Shown here: positions 23,892 through 35,872 of the stretch, piece after piece
Position numbering within the stretch: position 1 is the first letter of the stretch
How the letters are laid out: the number at the start of each line of letters is the position of its first letter
Origin: Rhabditoides inermis
Lineage: Eukaryota; Nematoda; Chromadorea; Rhabditida; Rhabditidae
Direction: 5' to 3'
Length of the DNA: 64,000 nucleotides
NCBI GenBank assembly: GCA_963966185.1
Contig: CAWZYM010000173.1
Span: 293,501 to 357,500 of the forward strand
Made by a program: the position numbers and the translations under genes
Notes under the pieces: model-generated
Told to the model about the DNA's origin: nothing
The model's database searches: none
The model's input: the letters and a program-made list of their open reading frames with translations, nothing else

Positions 23892-26800
23892 ATGAACAAG
23901 ATCCTTCGGGGTGTGGTCCGGTACCGGCAGACGGTGCGGCAGGAGCCGGTCCGCAACGATCTCGCCCATTTCGAGGAGGTCCAGGACCATCCCGCTGTGA
24001 GTGCCCTATCGATTTATTGATTCATTGATTGCCCTTCTATCATCTCCCCTTTCTCGTTACTCCTTGCGTATAAGCAAATGTTATTCATGTTATGACTGAT
24101 TCAATCAACGATTTTCCATACAATGTTTATCACGTGCCCCACATCGATTCCCTATGATATACTCTCTCCCAATGTTGATCGTTCTCTGACCAACCCTGAC
24201 TGCACATTCGAGTTTTACACCATGGGTACACTCTGCGCCTCCATAGAACGAGCAAGTGAGTTGCTGATAGAAGAAAACATGTGGGATAGACAAGACACAT
24301 CCACGGAAAGAAGAAAACTTTAGTTCAATAGATACTGGTTATGTCAAAAATATACACTGTACTAGCATCTTCTTGTTTCTCTCATCTGCGAACATATTCT
24401 ACTACTAAGGGAGGTTTCACAAGCACACTTAGTAAACAACATCACAAAATCAGTCGATACGATAAACACAGAAACAACTGATCTATATCAAATTATCACA
24501 CACTATGATTGGCCTTTACTATTTTTTTGTTCTTTACTGTACTGATAATGAGAGGTATAGACATCAATTATCGCACACTATTTGTTGCATGTTTAACTTT
24601 CCTAGAGAAACGTAAAATTGTCGTTTGTTCGAATTTGGAGAGATAGTATAGCGTGGCAGGAACTCAGTGTCGGTTATTGCCGTCCTCCCACTTCACTCGT
24701 TCTTCTAGCTATTCCGAGATCTAAACAACTAAACGGTGCGAGAACTGAACATTTGGAATCTCTCCTCGTTGCAGCCGACGGCGGTGATGTTCACGTGCAT
24801 GGACTCGCGCATGCTGCCGACTCGCTTCACCCAGTCGGCCGTCGGAGACATGTTCGTCGTCCGAAACGCCGGCAACATCATCCCAGAGAGCTACAACTAC
24901 GGTTTGTATCTTTTTCATCTTATTGTACCCTTTAGTTTATACTATCACAACTACGGTTATCGCACACTAGTTGTTGAATGTTTAGTTTTTTTATGGGAAA
25001 CGTAGAATTATCGGTTATTGCGTGTAATATTAATTGCGGGCGATTGTATTTCTGAGGTTCATTTTAACATGTGTATGGTTCGTCATTTTGATAATATTAT
25101 TCATGTGTACTCTTAGCGGTGCATGGTGCACGCACGTATCGAATACTGACTGTGGTGTGTTTTATTTCGATAGGGAAACGCAGTATTAACAGGTAGGTTT
25201 CTATTGTTTTAAAACAAAACTGGTCAAGCTTATTGTTAATATGAAACGTATAACTGACTACTGGGAAAAGGTTGTGGATGATAGAAAAGTGAATGATAAC
25301 TCAACAATTGTTCTTTCAGGTTTCGGCAGTGAGGTGTCGGTGACGACTGAGCCTGCTGCTCTGGAGCTGGCAGTCAAGAGAGGCGGCATCCGACACATAC
25401 TCGTATGCGGTCACTCGGACTGCAAGGTACTCCCAAACCAATGGGCAGAGTAGATTGGAGAGACTGAGAGCACCGAGAACTGTATTTCAGCTGTATGCGA
25501 GGTAGAATCACTAGAGCTCTGGCGTAGGCTATTGGTGGTCAACTCTTTTCTTATTCCAATCAAGTTGTTGAAAATGTAATGAATTTCAAACCGTCAAAAA
25601 TACGAATCATGTTCCTGTGACTTGTAGATTTTTCTTTCAATTGAATTCGATACACAGTTCGTAGGCAATCTACGACACACTTTTCTAGGCCGAGTAGCAA
25701 TGCGTGGTTGCAGGCGATGAACCTGCTGTACGGGCTGCACCAGTGTCCGAAGAACTTCGACCAGCACTCGCCGATGGACCACTGGATACGCAAGGGAGGC
25801 TTCAAGAGCATGCAGAGGTGTGCGGGGGGGGGAGGGATGGGGGTGCTGGGTGTGAGAGAGGGGAGGGAGAGACGTTCTGTCATAGGGCTCACATATTCGT
25901 GCCTTTCTTATTGTTCAGAGGTATGGGATGGGGGTGGGGATGGTGCGAGTTAGGAGAGAGATGGAGCGAAAGAGACTATGGTTTTGAAATTCGAATTCGG
26001 AGTGACTATCTTTAATCGTTTCAAGCGGTTGCTAGCCTAATTCAGATCAGTAATTGTTTTGAATCTGCTTCGTGAATTGGAGTTGGGTTTTCTCATTTCG
26101 TGCAACTGATGTTTATCATGATGCGTACATGTCATGTTCTCACTTTCCTCAAATTCATCTCCCACATCTCCCCTCATTACAGACTGCACGAGCGCCTGCA
26201 CTCTGGTGCCTCCTCCCTCAAGTTCACTTCCGAGATTGCGCCCAGTCAGGTACGGTAGTTTGCGATACTGTAGTCAGACTCGGTTACTGCATTCCGGATT
26301 TCAGAACTTTGAGGCGTTGGTGGATCCGCTGAATCAGCTGGGCGCGGAGGATAAGCTATCGCAGGTGAGAGAGGGGGAGGAGGGAGAGAGAAAGAGGGGG
26401 GAGAGAATGAGAAGAGAGAGAGAGTGAGAAAAAGAAAAAGAAAGAGAGAGATAGATATGGACCCGCCCTTTTCAGATCAACGTCCTCCAGCAGCTCATCA
26501 ACGTCGCCAGCCACGACTTCCTCAAGGGTGAGAGAATTCATGGTTTCACTATTACGAAGTGTCTATTGTATGTTTTGCGCGAGTGTGTACTGTCATTGAT
26601 AATTTTGTTCTCAATGTGGCAGTTGTCCCCTCTAAAATCATTTTAACTAATATAATAATATTTATTTTCTCTGTATGCTATCGTATAAGAATTACGTAGT
26701 TACGTTGCATACAACAGTGACTAATATGTTTCTTCGTGAACAGATGTGACGTAACACTGTGTTACTCGTCTGCTATTGTTGTGCAGACTATGACGATTCG

Positions 26801-27633
26801 ATGTCGTCTTTCTCTACTCACTCACTGATGCTGTCCCTCTACTCTATCCCCCCTCCACCCCTGCCTTGCAGACTCGTTCGAGTCTAGTCGCCCATTCCAT
26901 GTGGTTCGGATAGTCCACACCTTCCAGCACTTAGAATGCGTTAGAAATCACAACAAAAATACGTTGGTGGTGCTAATAATCAATCACTGGACGAGCGAAA
27001 CTTGCCCTCTAATCTTTTCCAACTTGCGATTGCTCTCTCATCACTTCGAAATACTTCGGTCCTCGAAAACGGTTTTCGAAAAGACTGAGCACAGCTCCAC
27101 TGTTCCCTTGCAGACTCGTTCGAGTCTTCCCGTCTGTTCGCGCACGCCATGTGGTTCGACGTGTACACGGGAGAGGAGTACCTGTTCAGCCGGGACAAGA
27201 AGAGGTTCATCCGGATACACGTGAGTGCATTCTTTCCTATTTTCTGTGCTGTTATCGAAGATTTTACGGGAGCACATGACTATATCTGCGAAGCATTTCT
27301 TGCAATTGGGCGCATAATATGTTTACGTTAGGATATGGTACCGTGTAGCGTATTGTTGATGTTTTCTTTCCGCGTATTGTTGTGTAAGTAGATTTTCGTA
27401 TTGTTTGTCTATCAGCCTGAGGGATCTTTCGTATCTATATTGAATGTGTAATGGTAGACTCTGAATCAAGTTGAGAGTGAGAAACGTATTATTGAAGTTT
27501 TGTGAATCCGTTAGTTTAGGAGGAGACAGTTGCGGGTCTGATGAAGGAGCTGGATAGGAGATGTGGAGTGGATGGAGGAGAGAAGAAGGAGAAGGAGCAG
27601 AAGTCCGTGGAGCAGGCTGCTGCTACCGCGTGA
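23892..27633 (+). CDS. beta-class carbonic anhydrase
   Basis: Reversible hydration of CO2 to bicarbonate with a zinc ion. Nine exons: 23,892-23,996, 24,775-24,901, 25,320-25,426, 25,714-25,817, 26,183-26,249, 26,305-26,364, 26,476-26,527, 27,114-27,220 and 27,520-27,633. All join in phase to 280 residues, a normal length for animal beta enzymes. Diagnostic motifs: VMFTCMDSRMLP (zinc Cys plus the Asp-Arg dyad), VRNAGNIIP, TTEPAALELAV and ILVCGHSDCK (zinc His and Cys). The N terminus MNKILRGVVRYRQTV is typical of the animal family; it is not a clear signal peptide and could be mitochondrial. Beta enzymes occur in nematodes and arthropods but not vertebrates. The intron at 26,528-27,113 holds a decayed copy of exon 8. 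Confidence 0.9.
24460..25200. repeat. dispersed intronic repeat units in carbonic anhydrase introns
   Basis: Similar stretches of about 57 bp containing TTATCGCACACTA, TTGTTG.ATGTTTA and GAAACGTA.AATT occur near 24,567-24,623 and 24,957-25,014, with a weaker match near 25,130-25,190. They span introns 1 and 2 and surround exon 2. Confidence 0.5.
26868..26920 (+). pseudogene. decayed duplicate of carbonic anhydrase exon 8
   Basis: The stretch begins with the same TTGCAGACTCGTTCGAGTCT as the true exon at 27,114 and shares the downstream CCATGTGGTTCG. An 8-bp deletion relative to the true exon shifts the frame, so inclusion would break the protein. Confidence 0.75.
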
Positions 27634-28030
27634 GGAGGAGGAGGAGGAGTTCCAGTCTTTGTACAGTTGTTTTTTGTCCCGATTGTGCCATAGTGTTGAA
27701 GTATTTTCCCCACGACTTTTGTTTTTGTTTTCTATGTCTTCCAGGTGTACATATGTTTTTCCAGAGATTGTTCAAGTCACTTCAAGGATATAAATATTTA
27801 TCAAAAAAAGATCTGTTTGGTAGCTGTGTATGTATGTACAAGGCAAGCAGGGTGATTAACATTGAGTGAGGATTAGATAAAACTGGACTAAAGAGGACAC
27901 GTGTTGGAATGGGCAAAGGAACGACTGGGAATGGAACAGCATAAGTATAAGGAGTACGGTACTTGGAAATGGAATCTACGCGGTCTCCGCAGTGCTTTCG
28001 GCAGGTGTCACCTAAATTGTATGATATCAT
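27634..28030. other. convergent intergenic region
   Basis: Shared 3' flank of the carbonic anhydrase (plus) and the CRAL-TRIO/GOLD gene (minus). I see no further gene or repeat. Confidence 0.45.
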
Positions 28031-30474
28031 CTACAACGTTTTAGTAAGTGCCTCTTCCTGTGAACAGATGGGATGGGATACGATTCGGAAGGATTTTTTT
28101 CGTTCGCTATACAAGTCAGAGAAGATACTACATGTACCTGTAGTGAGTATGTGACGCCGACGCTGGTCCACCAAGAACGCGCGTTGCTGAACCACAGCTT
28201 GTAGCAGCCAGCCTCCGCGATCGTCACCTCAAGGGGAAGGGTGGACAAGAGTTGCTCATATCGCGCACTGTTCCGGATTGAGTGTGCTCGCAACTCATTG
28301 CAGGTCGGAATCAGGGTGATAAACAAGTGGGAGTGGGGGGGGGGGGAGAGAGCGAGAGAGAGAGAGAGAGAGAGAGAGACCTCGTCTTCCAGCGGCACGA
28401 TGAACGGCCCCGGCATCCAGTCGAAGGAGGGATACGGCTGGTCCATGCTGTAATGAGAGATTCAGAAATGGAGACAAGAAACCTACTCTGATAATAATAA
28501 TAGCCACATTGAGGGCGGCGCGCAGCGCCGCCCGTTTGTCTTGATCTTTGACGCGCGCAGCGCGTCACCCCCAAGGCATACTCAATTTCCTCTATCCCAA
28601 TACGATATACTCCATAGTATGTGTTTTTTGTTAGAATATCATTTGACAAGACTTATGAGTATGATACAAGAAATAAATATCGGTTGCGGCTTCCAAAATA
28701 TCCAAAACAACTTTTCGCTCATTCTGCCACTAAACGTGTTTACGACGACGACGACGACGACGACGGTGTGCATCACGTAAGCCCCGCCCACTGCACTCTG
28801 CGCTCATTGGTCGCTCGGCCCACTGTCTGTGCAATCTGATTGGTCGAACGCTCATGCCTCGCCTCTCGCTCAGCCACTCTCACATCCCGGCCTCTTGGCT
28901 CTCTCACGAGCGTACGCTCTCTGCGCGCTCTCTCTCTTCTTCCAGCCGAGCATATGCCCCGCTTTTCGATCAGCCACTCTCTTTCTCTACATACCGTCTG
29001 ATTCTCTCACTTGCGCACGCTCTCTGCGCGCTCTCTCTTTCTCGTGCGAGCCAGAACATGGGCAGCCGGCCGGAAATCAAATGGATCGATCGGTGAGGAG
29101 AGGGCCAGTGAGAGCGCTCGGCAGTTAAAGAACGTACGAATAGGGGAGGAGCAGAGCAGTGCGGGTGAGGCTGCTTTGATCTCTGTGCCACAACTTCCCA
29201 ATTTTAACATTGATACTACCATTAACATAATATAATAAGGAAGATCAGTTTAACGCACTCGGCTCTGCAATTACAATTCATGACCGAGGTTTCAGTGGCT
29301 CAAACATTTACAAACATTCGCAAAACATTCGCAAAACAAACTGGCAGATATGAAGATCGAACGCGCCTGGTTAGTACCAGTACGCCCTCACCCTACCACT
29401 TGAGCTATTCCACATCATGATGAAACTTCTTTGAGAATATGGGGTGGCTAGCGCAGTGGATGTGCGCGCATCATGCTGAAGGTCCCGAGTTCAATCCTCT
29501 CGGCGGCCAATGATGTACCACTAGTCACGGTGGAGTGACGACCACCTTCACAACTTTCTAGTCAGAAGTCTGTGACGTCATCTGATCCAAATTCATTGCA
29601 TTAATCGATGGACCCCATGTAAGCAGCTAGCGATACTCGAGAGCCTTAGGTCAGTCCCCTTATTGGCTAGGTCGACGGTTACATAATGAAACATAATGTT
29701 TATCGTATAGTGGGTCCGCAAATGAGTTCTACTCTTTTCACGAGAGACATCAGGGTGGTTAGACAACGAGGAGAACCTTTTCGATAATGTTTTCAATTTG
29801 ACAAAATATTGCGTGGGCACCCAAGATCGAACCCGCGGACATTTGCTTCCTAAGCGAGAGCGTTACCACTACGCCACGTGGTCATGAGAAAGTATCTGTT
29901 GAGTAGAGATATGAACGGCAAAAATATAAGCAGTGCATTTCGTTTAGTATACGGTAGTGTCAAAATCCACGATAATGTTTTCAACGAAAAATCCTGAGCT
30001 AAGTGCGAGCCTATTATAATCGACTAGGATAGGTATAGGATATAGGATAGGCTGTATAACTTGAAACTGCTGATAAACTAACTTTTAACGGTACATGCAC
30101 TCGCGATATGACATGATAACTAGTGAAGAATAGCTAGTTTACCCGTAGTAGAATTTCATTTCGACTAGCTAGTAACTTGCTAGGTAATGGAGCTGCTTAG
30201 GAGATGAAGGGAAGAGAGAAATAACGTGTGTAGCGCGCGTCAATGAGCGACCGGCAGGCGCGTGAGCGATTCGACCAAGCTATTTTGAAGGTTTCTAATT
30301 TACATACATTCGTTATATAACACAACATTGTTCGGCAACACATGATCTATCAGTTTCAAAAAAGCGGGAATCACAGAAACTATTTTATAATTTCAAACCA
30401 GTGAATATTACTATGTAGTATTGTTGTATAAGTTATTTGTATTTTCTATCATGACATTCTGACTAGTGAGTTTG

Positions 30475-30520
<46 letters not shown>

Positions 30521-32413
30521 TTCGTAATTCACCAATGTGAAAAAATTTCTTCGAAATTTGAGAAAAGGACATCCATTCTCTTTCGAAAAGTACGTAAGTA
30601 AAGAGAAGAGGTTTGTCTGGATCTGATTCAACAAAAGCACATGCATAAAATCTCTTTGCAGCTGACTTAAATATCAAAACAAACCTGCTCTTTCGAATTT
30701 ATGAAATAAGAACATAAATATTATGCATTATAATAATTTATTTATAGTGAATTATAATGAAAATGTGGCCTATTTCACAGTCACCTTACTATATATATTT
30801 TCAATGTGCACATTTTAGATTGATTCGAAAGAGCAGGTTTGTTTTGATATTTAAGTCAGCTGCAAAGAGATTTTATGCATGTGCTTTTGTTGAATCAGAT
30901 CCAGACAAACCTCTTCTCTTTACTTACGTACTTTTCGAAAGAGAATGCTTCAATCATTGAGTTTTTGAGGTTCCGGTGACAGATCGAATGTAGTTTGGTA
31001 ATGTTTGCCTGTAGCTGTGGATATCTGATATTTCGCGAACACAGCTTTTCTGCACGCGATACGTTTCACAGACTAATCTTCTGTCAAAAGGCAGTAGATT
31101 TGTAATAAATCATCACATAATACTAATATGAAATCCTCCTAATAAGATCTATAACGCAGAGATTCTGTTCTCGATGCACTAACTTGTGTGTGATTTGCAG
31201 AACTAACTGTATTTCTCACAGTGATCCTCGACTCTGCCCACCTCTGGAAGTCGTCGCTGTGTTCATCGGGGCAGTGTGCGAATCCGAATCCGACGTTGCG
31301 ATGGGCGAGCACGTACCAGGACACGCGGTCGCCGGCCTGGTGGAGATGACCTCTCATTCCCTTATGTCTTTCCAGTACTACTGCAGAAGGATGCTCACTG
31401 TTCACGGGATCAGCTCACGTCTAGCCGCAATGGCAGAGAAGCTGCTACCCGCGCAACCCTACCATACAGTCTATACCAATAACTTCATCCGGTACTACTG
31501 GTAAAGGAATATCTCTTTCCAACTTCCGGTATGCCTTTTGTCATTTCAATTTACTCCTAGAGGATGTTTTCTGTTCCCTATTGGTTCTGACAAATCCTTC
31601 TCCACAACCTTCTACCTAATCCCCTATCTACTAGAAGGACAGTGGAGCGGAGTAGACAGCAGATATAGAGAATAGAGACATGCCAGCCTACCTTGAGCCA
31701 CCTGGTCTCGGTGAACGTCTTTCCAGCAGGCACGTCGATGCGAATCGCCGAGGCGGGCGGCTGGAAAACGTTTTTTTGAAGGTTTTCGGGTACGTTTCGA
31801 TGAATCAATATGGGTTTTGTATGTGTGGAGCAAGTAATTCTCGACGACGTGTTTGGTGAACAAATATTAATCTAGTTCAATAAGTCCAATTTTCAGTTCT
31901 TCGAAGATGTAAAAAAAAATATGAGTTGTAGAATACGGCGGGAGTTCCATCAGACGTATGCACAATAACATATCACAACGAAAATGAACTGTCACCTTGA
32001 GTCCCCGCGCCGCGTAGTAGCCGTCTTTCGGGTAGTCCACAGCCTCCGGAAGCTAGAATGCATACATCACAACATCACAACAATTCATACGGATTAACTG
32101 GAGGAAAATTAAAATATTGATTTATTGATTGATTGACCAATCGATTTCCTGACCTTGGCGGTGAATGAGTGGCTGTCGTCGCTCCATTTCACAGGGTATC
32201 TGTCCGAGGAGGCATAGTCCAGCGACTCGGTGCGCCAGTTCGAGGCGGACAGGATGCGCACCTGTGCAGGTGAAGGTCTCTCTCTCTCTCCCTCTCTCTC
32301 CCTCTCTCTCCCTCTCTCTCTCCCTCTCTCTCTCCCTCTCTCTCTCTCCCTCTCTCTCCCTCTCCCTCTCCCTCTCCCTCTCTCCCTCTCTCCCTCTCCC
32401 TCTCTCCCTCTCC

Positions 32414-32462
<49 letters not shown>

Positions 32463-33921
32463 GTTTTCTATCTTTTATCGTTTGGCAAAGGTAACGGAGA
32501 GGGGAAGAGAGAAGAGGTTGATGGATTATGGAAGACTAAAATATAATGTCGTACTTTTCCCTTGGTCCTCTCCGGGAGCAGCGGCCGGACAGCTATCCAC
32601 AGGGCAGACACGAAGGATGGCACATTGACGACCATGAAGAATCTGGAAGTGACGTCATGAGGAGAGAGAGAGAGAGAGGGAGAGAGAGAGAGAGAGGATC
32701 GTACTTGATGAGCTCGACATAGTGGTCGGCCATGAACTCGCTGAGTGCGCGCATACTGCCGGTGACCAGGTCGTAGAGACGGGAGTCGTACTGGAAACAC
32801 GAGATCGATAAGGAAAACCCACGACAAACCTAGACAAAACGCTAATAAAGCGAGCCTGATTAGCAACGGTGTTTGAGTGTGACGTATTCAGTTTCGAGCT
32901 GTATTGAAGAAAATTGCGAGGCATTGTAAATTGTATAGTTCCAGGTAATGTTTTTCTTTGTCAATCATTTTGAAATCGTAGAAGAGCACACCTTGAGTGA
33001 CGACAGGTCCATGACGAAGAGGATCGACGCCTGCTCGCCTGTAAAGAGTTGCTACGAGGGAGGGAGGAATGTGAGGAACACTGTCTTTTATCTATATTGC
33101 TCGCAAAACTCGAATGTCTCTCTCACTGCACTGGGTATACAAGAGACACTCACGCACCCGTTCTCTTCTCCATCTGCATCACTTCGGCCAGCATTTCCTC
33201 CAGGTCCGGAACACGCGCCTTCATCACCTAAATGATCACTTGTCAACACTTGACTTTGACTTTACGAGGTTTCATTCTACGAGATCTTTTGTTGTCTCAA
33301 CAATGAATACAACGAAACACCAGAACCGTATCAATACGTTTCAACCAGCGCACTTATTCCGCTGGATTGGGTGCGCAACAATCTCTGTCCTGATTCCAGG
33401 ATAACAATTTAAAAATATATCAATACGTACCTCAGTGAGTGAGTGTGTCGCCATCATGCCGTGGTAGTCGATCGCGCCGCACTGGAAATCAATGAATCAA
33501 TAAATCGATATTCAATATTCAATTTTACGAACCTGCTCAATCTGCACGATCACATTCGGCAGCTTCTCGCCCGCCTCTCCTGGATTTGATAAATTATTAT
33601 CAGGATTGAGTCATTATTCGATGTTTGTGTCTCTGATACGTTTTGGTCAAGATACATAATTGTCGCGGTCGTATTTTCAGCAATTGGTCCTGTTTTGCGA
33701 CATATGTTCATCCAATCATCTCATTCAATCAATCGCGACTATTATGGATCATCGAACAGTTAAAAGATAGATTGATAAATCGATAAATCGATAAATCGAT
33801 AAATCGATAAATCGATACCAGTGATTCCGTGTGTCCAGTGGTTGTGGATGGGATGGGAGCCGCGGGGCTGAGTGTGCATAGAGTCCAGATTCCAGCAGGA
33901 GGCACTGAGTATTGATTAGAT

Positions 33922-33955
<34 letters not shown>

Positions 33956-34098
33956 AAAAGAGAGAGAGAAAGAGAAAGAGAGGGAAGGAGAAAGAGAGGG
34001 AAAGGAGAGAGAGTAGGAGAGAGAGAAAGAGAGAGAGAGAGGGAGAGAGAGAGAGGGGGAGAGAGAGAGAGGAGAGAGAGAAAGAGAGAGAGAGCGAT

Positions 34099-34156
<58 letters not shown>

Positions 34157-34586
34157 TCCCAGATGCTCACCGAAACTTGAGATGCTTCCTCAGCAGCCTG
34201 GCGACCTCTTCGATTGAAAGAGAGGCGTGACCCTGCAGTTTCGGTACGATCAAACCGTGTTAGTTTCGATAAAAAAAATTGTCCAGAAACTATTTTTTTT
34301 ACCTGCAGCCATCGCAGTAGATTGAAATCGGTGTCGTAGTATTCAGAAAGGTCATCCTAAAATAAATAGTCTATCAGTGATCAATCAATCAATGTCATCT
34401 AGTTTTTTTTTTTACTGCAATTAACTGTAATCTTAATGTAATTGTCAAAAGGGTGCTAGTTGATTAGCGATAATAATTCTTATCTGATTCACATTCTCAT
34501 CAATCGATAATCGATACCTTGACGAGCTCTCGGAGTTTCACCACTCTCTCCATGTCCTCTGCAGACATTTTCGGCATCACTCCCAT
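28031..34586 (-). CDS. CRAL-TRIO and GOLD domain lipid-binding protein (Sec14-like)
   Basis: Seventeen exons on minus; the first is about 34,518-34,586 and the last ends at 28,031. Residues 1-60 form the CRAL-TRIO N-terminal helices (SEYYDTDFNLLRWLQGH, then LRKHLKFR). The lipid-binding lobe follows: LPNVIVQIEQCGAIDYHGMM, ILFVMDLSSLKYDSRLYDL, SEFMADHYVELIKFFMVVNV, PSFVSALWIAVRPLLPERT, KVRILSASNW. The GOLD domain begins around IRIDVPAGKTFTETRW and continues through GDRVSWYVLAHRNVGFGFAH, then across a 2.8 kb intron to PYPSFDWMPGPFIVPLEDE, EVTIAEAGCYKLWFSNARS and the end EEALTKTL. The domain order matches Sec14-like/CTG proteins, thought to bind phospholipids or hydrophobic ligands at membranes. 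The start of the penultimate exon (near 28,300) is uncertain. Confidence 0.85.
28498..28570. repeat. two GC-rich palindromes in intron
   Basis: GGGCGGCGCGCAGCGCCGCCC-type and GACGCGCGCAGCGCGTC-type inverted repeats stand about 30 bp apart, in otherwise AT-rich intron sequence of the CRAL-TRIO/GOLD gene. Confidence 0.6.
28852..29060 (+). repeat. tandem duplication of about 105 bp
   Basis: Two adjacent diverged copies, each starting CATGCC.CGC and containing CAGCCACTCTC and ACGCTCTCTGCGCGCTCTCT. Just upstream (about 28,804-28,845) are two ATTGGTCG (inverted CCAAT) motifs. The region is inside the long CRAL-TRIO/GOLD intron. Confidence 0.6.
29350..29515. mobile_element. tRNA-like fragments (SINE heads)
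   Basis: On minus, about 29,355-29,415 has an A-box-like TAGCTCAAGTGGTA and a B-box-like CGCGTTCGATC. On plus, 29,443-29,511 has TAGCGCAGTGG and GAGTTCAATCC. Neither folds into a clear cloverleaf by eye, so they look like degenerate tRNA-derived SINE pieces rather than tRNA genes. Confidence 0.45.
29690..30020 (-). mobile_element. dispersed tRNA-related repeat, copy 1
   Basis: On minus, aligns over about 300 bp with 46,080-46,380. It contains a central pol III promoter-like stretch (GGCGTAGTGGTAACGC as A box, GGGTTCGATCT as B box), upstream GCTCAGGATTTTTCG, and downstream TCTCTCGTGAAAAGAGT. Probably a SINE or similar non-autonomous element. Confidence 0.7.
30475..30516. repeat. (AT)n microsatellite
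   Basis: About 40 bp of pure alternating AT beside a long inverted repeat. Confidence 0.95.
30574..30947. repeat. perfect 125-bp inverted repeat with 124-bp loop
   Basis: Arms 30,574-30,698 and 30,823-30,947 are exact reverse complements as far as I can check base by base. In the CRAL-TRIO/GO​LD pre-mRNA this would form a long double-stranded hairpin. No transposase and no evident target duplication. Confidence 0.9.
32278..32459 (+). repeat. CT-rich microsatellite
   Basis: TCTCTC/CCCTCTC repeats starting a few bases after a coding exon edge of the CRAL-TRIO/GOLD gene; the tract occupies much of the intron. Confidence 0.95.
33921..34153 (+). repeat. GA-rich microsatellite
   Basis: About 230 bp of GA repeats with GGGA and AAAG interruptions, inside an intron of the CRAL-TRIO/GOLD gene. 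Arg-Glu and Ser-Leu frames here are not genes. Confidence 0.95.
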
Positions 34587-35810
34587 CTTGAATCCTTAAA
34601 AATGAAATTAATCACATTCAGACGCGAAAAGACCATAGAAAAAGACCATTTCTTCAAAAGACCATAGAATATACAGAACAAAATAGTGCTGAAATATATA
34701 CACCAGAAATAATAGTTGAGACATGAAACCTTCAGAAATGGAATTATCAGACCACACCGTTTTCAACGCCGGCTAGTTTATCCGAGTTGTCAGTTGGTTG
34801 ACAGGACAGTTCACAAAACGAGTTTCCGAAACAGAATCGACGGAAAGTGAAAACACAAAAACACTACCATCCATTTCGCATCAAGATTCGCACAAAATGT
34901 GATTCGAGTACTAATGTACGTGATACGTGATCATATTTTTATTGCAAAACACAGATACCGAGCAAATATTGGACTGCTGTAAAGTGTAAAGTGTGAAGAA
35001 CATTGGTTCACTTGTACTATTTTGTGACATAGTAATAGTAACACAACACAATACGAAGTATTCACCAAGGAGCGCTTGAAATCAAAAAAATGGAAATACG
35101 AAGGCATCACTATAGAAACAAAGACATCACAAATCAACAAATTCTATCAGAAATACTGTTTCACATTGTAAAACTGCAGTAATCTTTTACGAGATTGATG
35201 ATTGGCTATCGTGGTTGGGCACAAATAGTAATCTGCAATGCGGAGGCGGTAACCTTCGCACCAAAAAGATGCGATCAGTCGCGCAATAGAGATAGAGGGT
35301 CAGTATCACAACACTGGATTACTAGTAAGCACGGCAGTAGTAACTGGGTCAGTTATGGTAGAGTGAATTCACATAAACGCGAGTGAATGGCTTTGATGCG
35401 AGTTATATAATAGAAAGTAGTTACAGAACCGTGCGAGATGATCTTTTCAGATAGACACACGAATGTACGTAACTCTTCGAAACACGCAACTGAAACAATC
35501 TACTGCAACTGGAATGGAAAGCGAAAGGGAAGTCACGCTATTACGGTTGCCCAAAGAACTAGTCGATCAACGATTTCTTGAAGAAGTTGTAGCCTACAGT
35601 ACAACATGTTTGTACTTTAGTACAGCATTCGCAAGAGTCAGGAAGTCAGGATCACAAAACCAAATGCGGAGGGATAGCTAGCGAGAAGGTAAGAGAGGAT
35701 GACTCTCTTGAGATACCAGTTTCCCTTTTCCGGCGGCGAGCGACGTGCAATCAAACAGCCGTGGTTTATGGCCATTCTCTTTCAGGGGGGGGGGGGGTAT
35801 CCGCGAATAC

Positions 35811-35872
<62 letters not shown>

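Noticed and set aside
29443..29511. Possible tRNA gene
   Set aside because: A- and B-box-like motifs exist but acceptor and anticodon stems do not pair well by eye, and two similar fragments lie next to it; more likely SINE-derived.
30757..30960. 67-codon open frame on plus
   Set aside because: Coincides with one arm of the perfect inverted repeat; no other coding support.
33916..34230. Arg-Glu-rich and Ser-Leu-rich open frames
   Set aside because: Translation of a GA microsatellite in an intron; the same applies at 1,581-2,065, 7,121-7,565, 32,165-32,628, 42,682-42,964, 43,868-44,165, 51,292-51,666 and 56,478-57,029.
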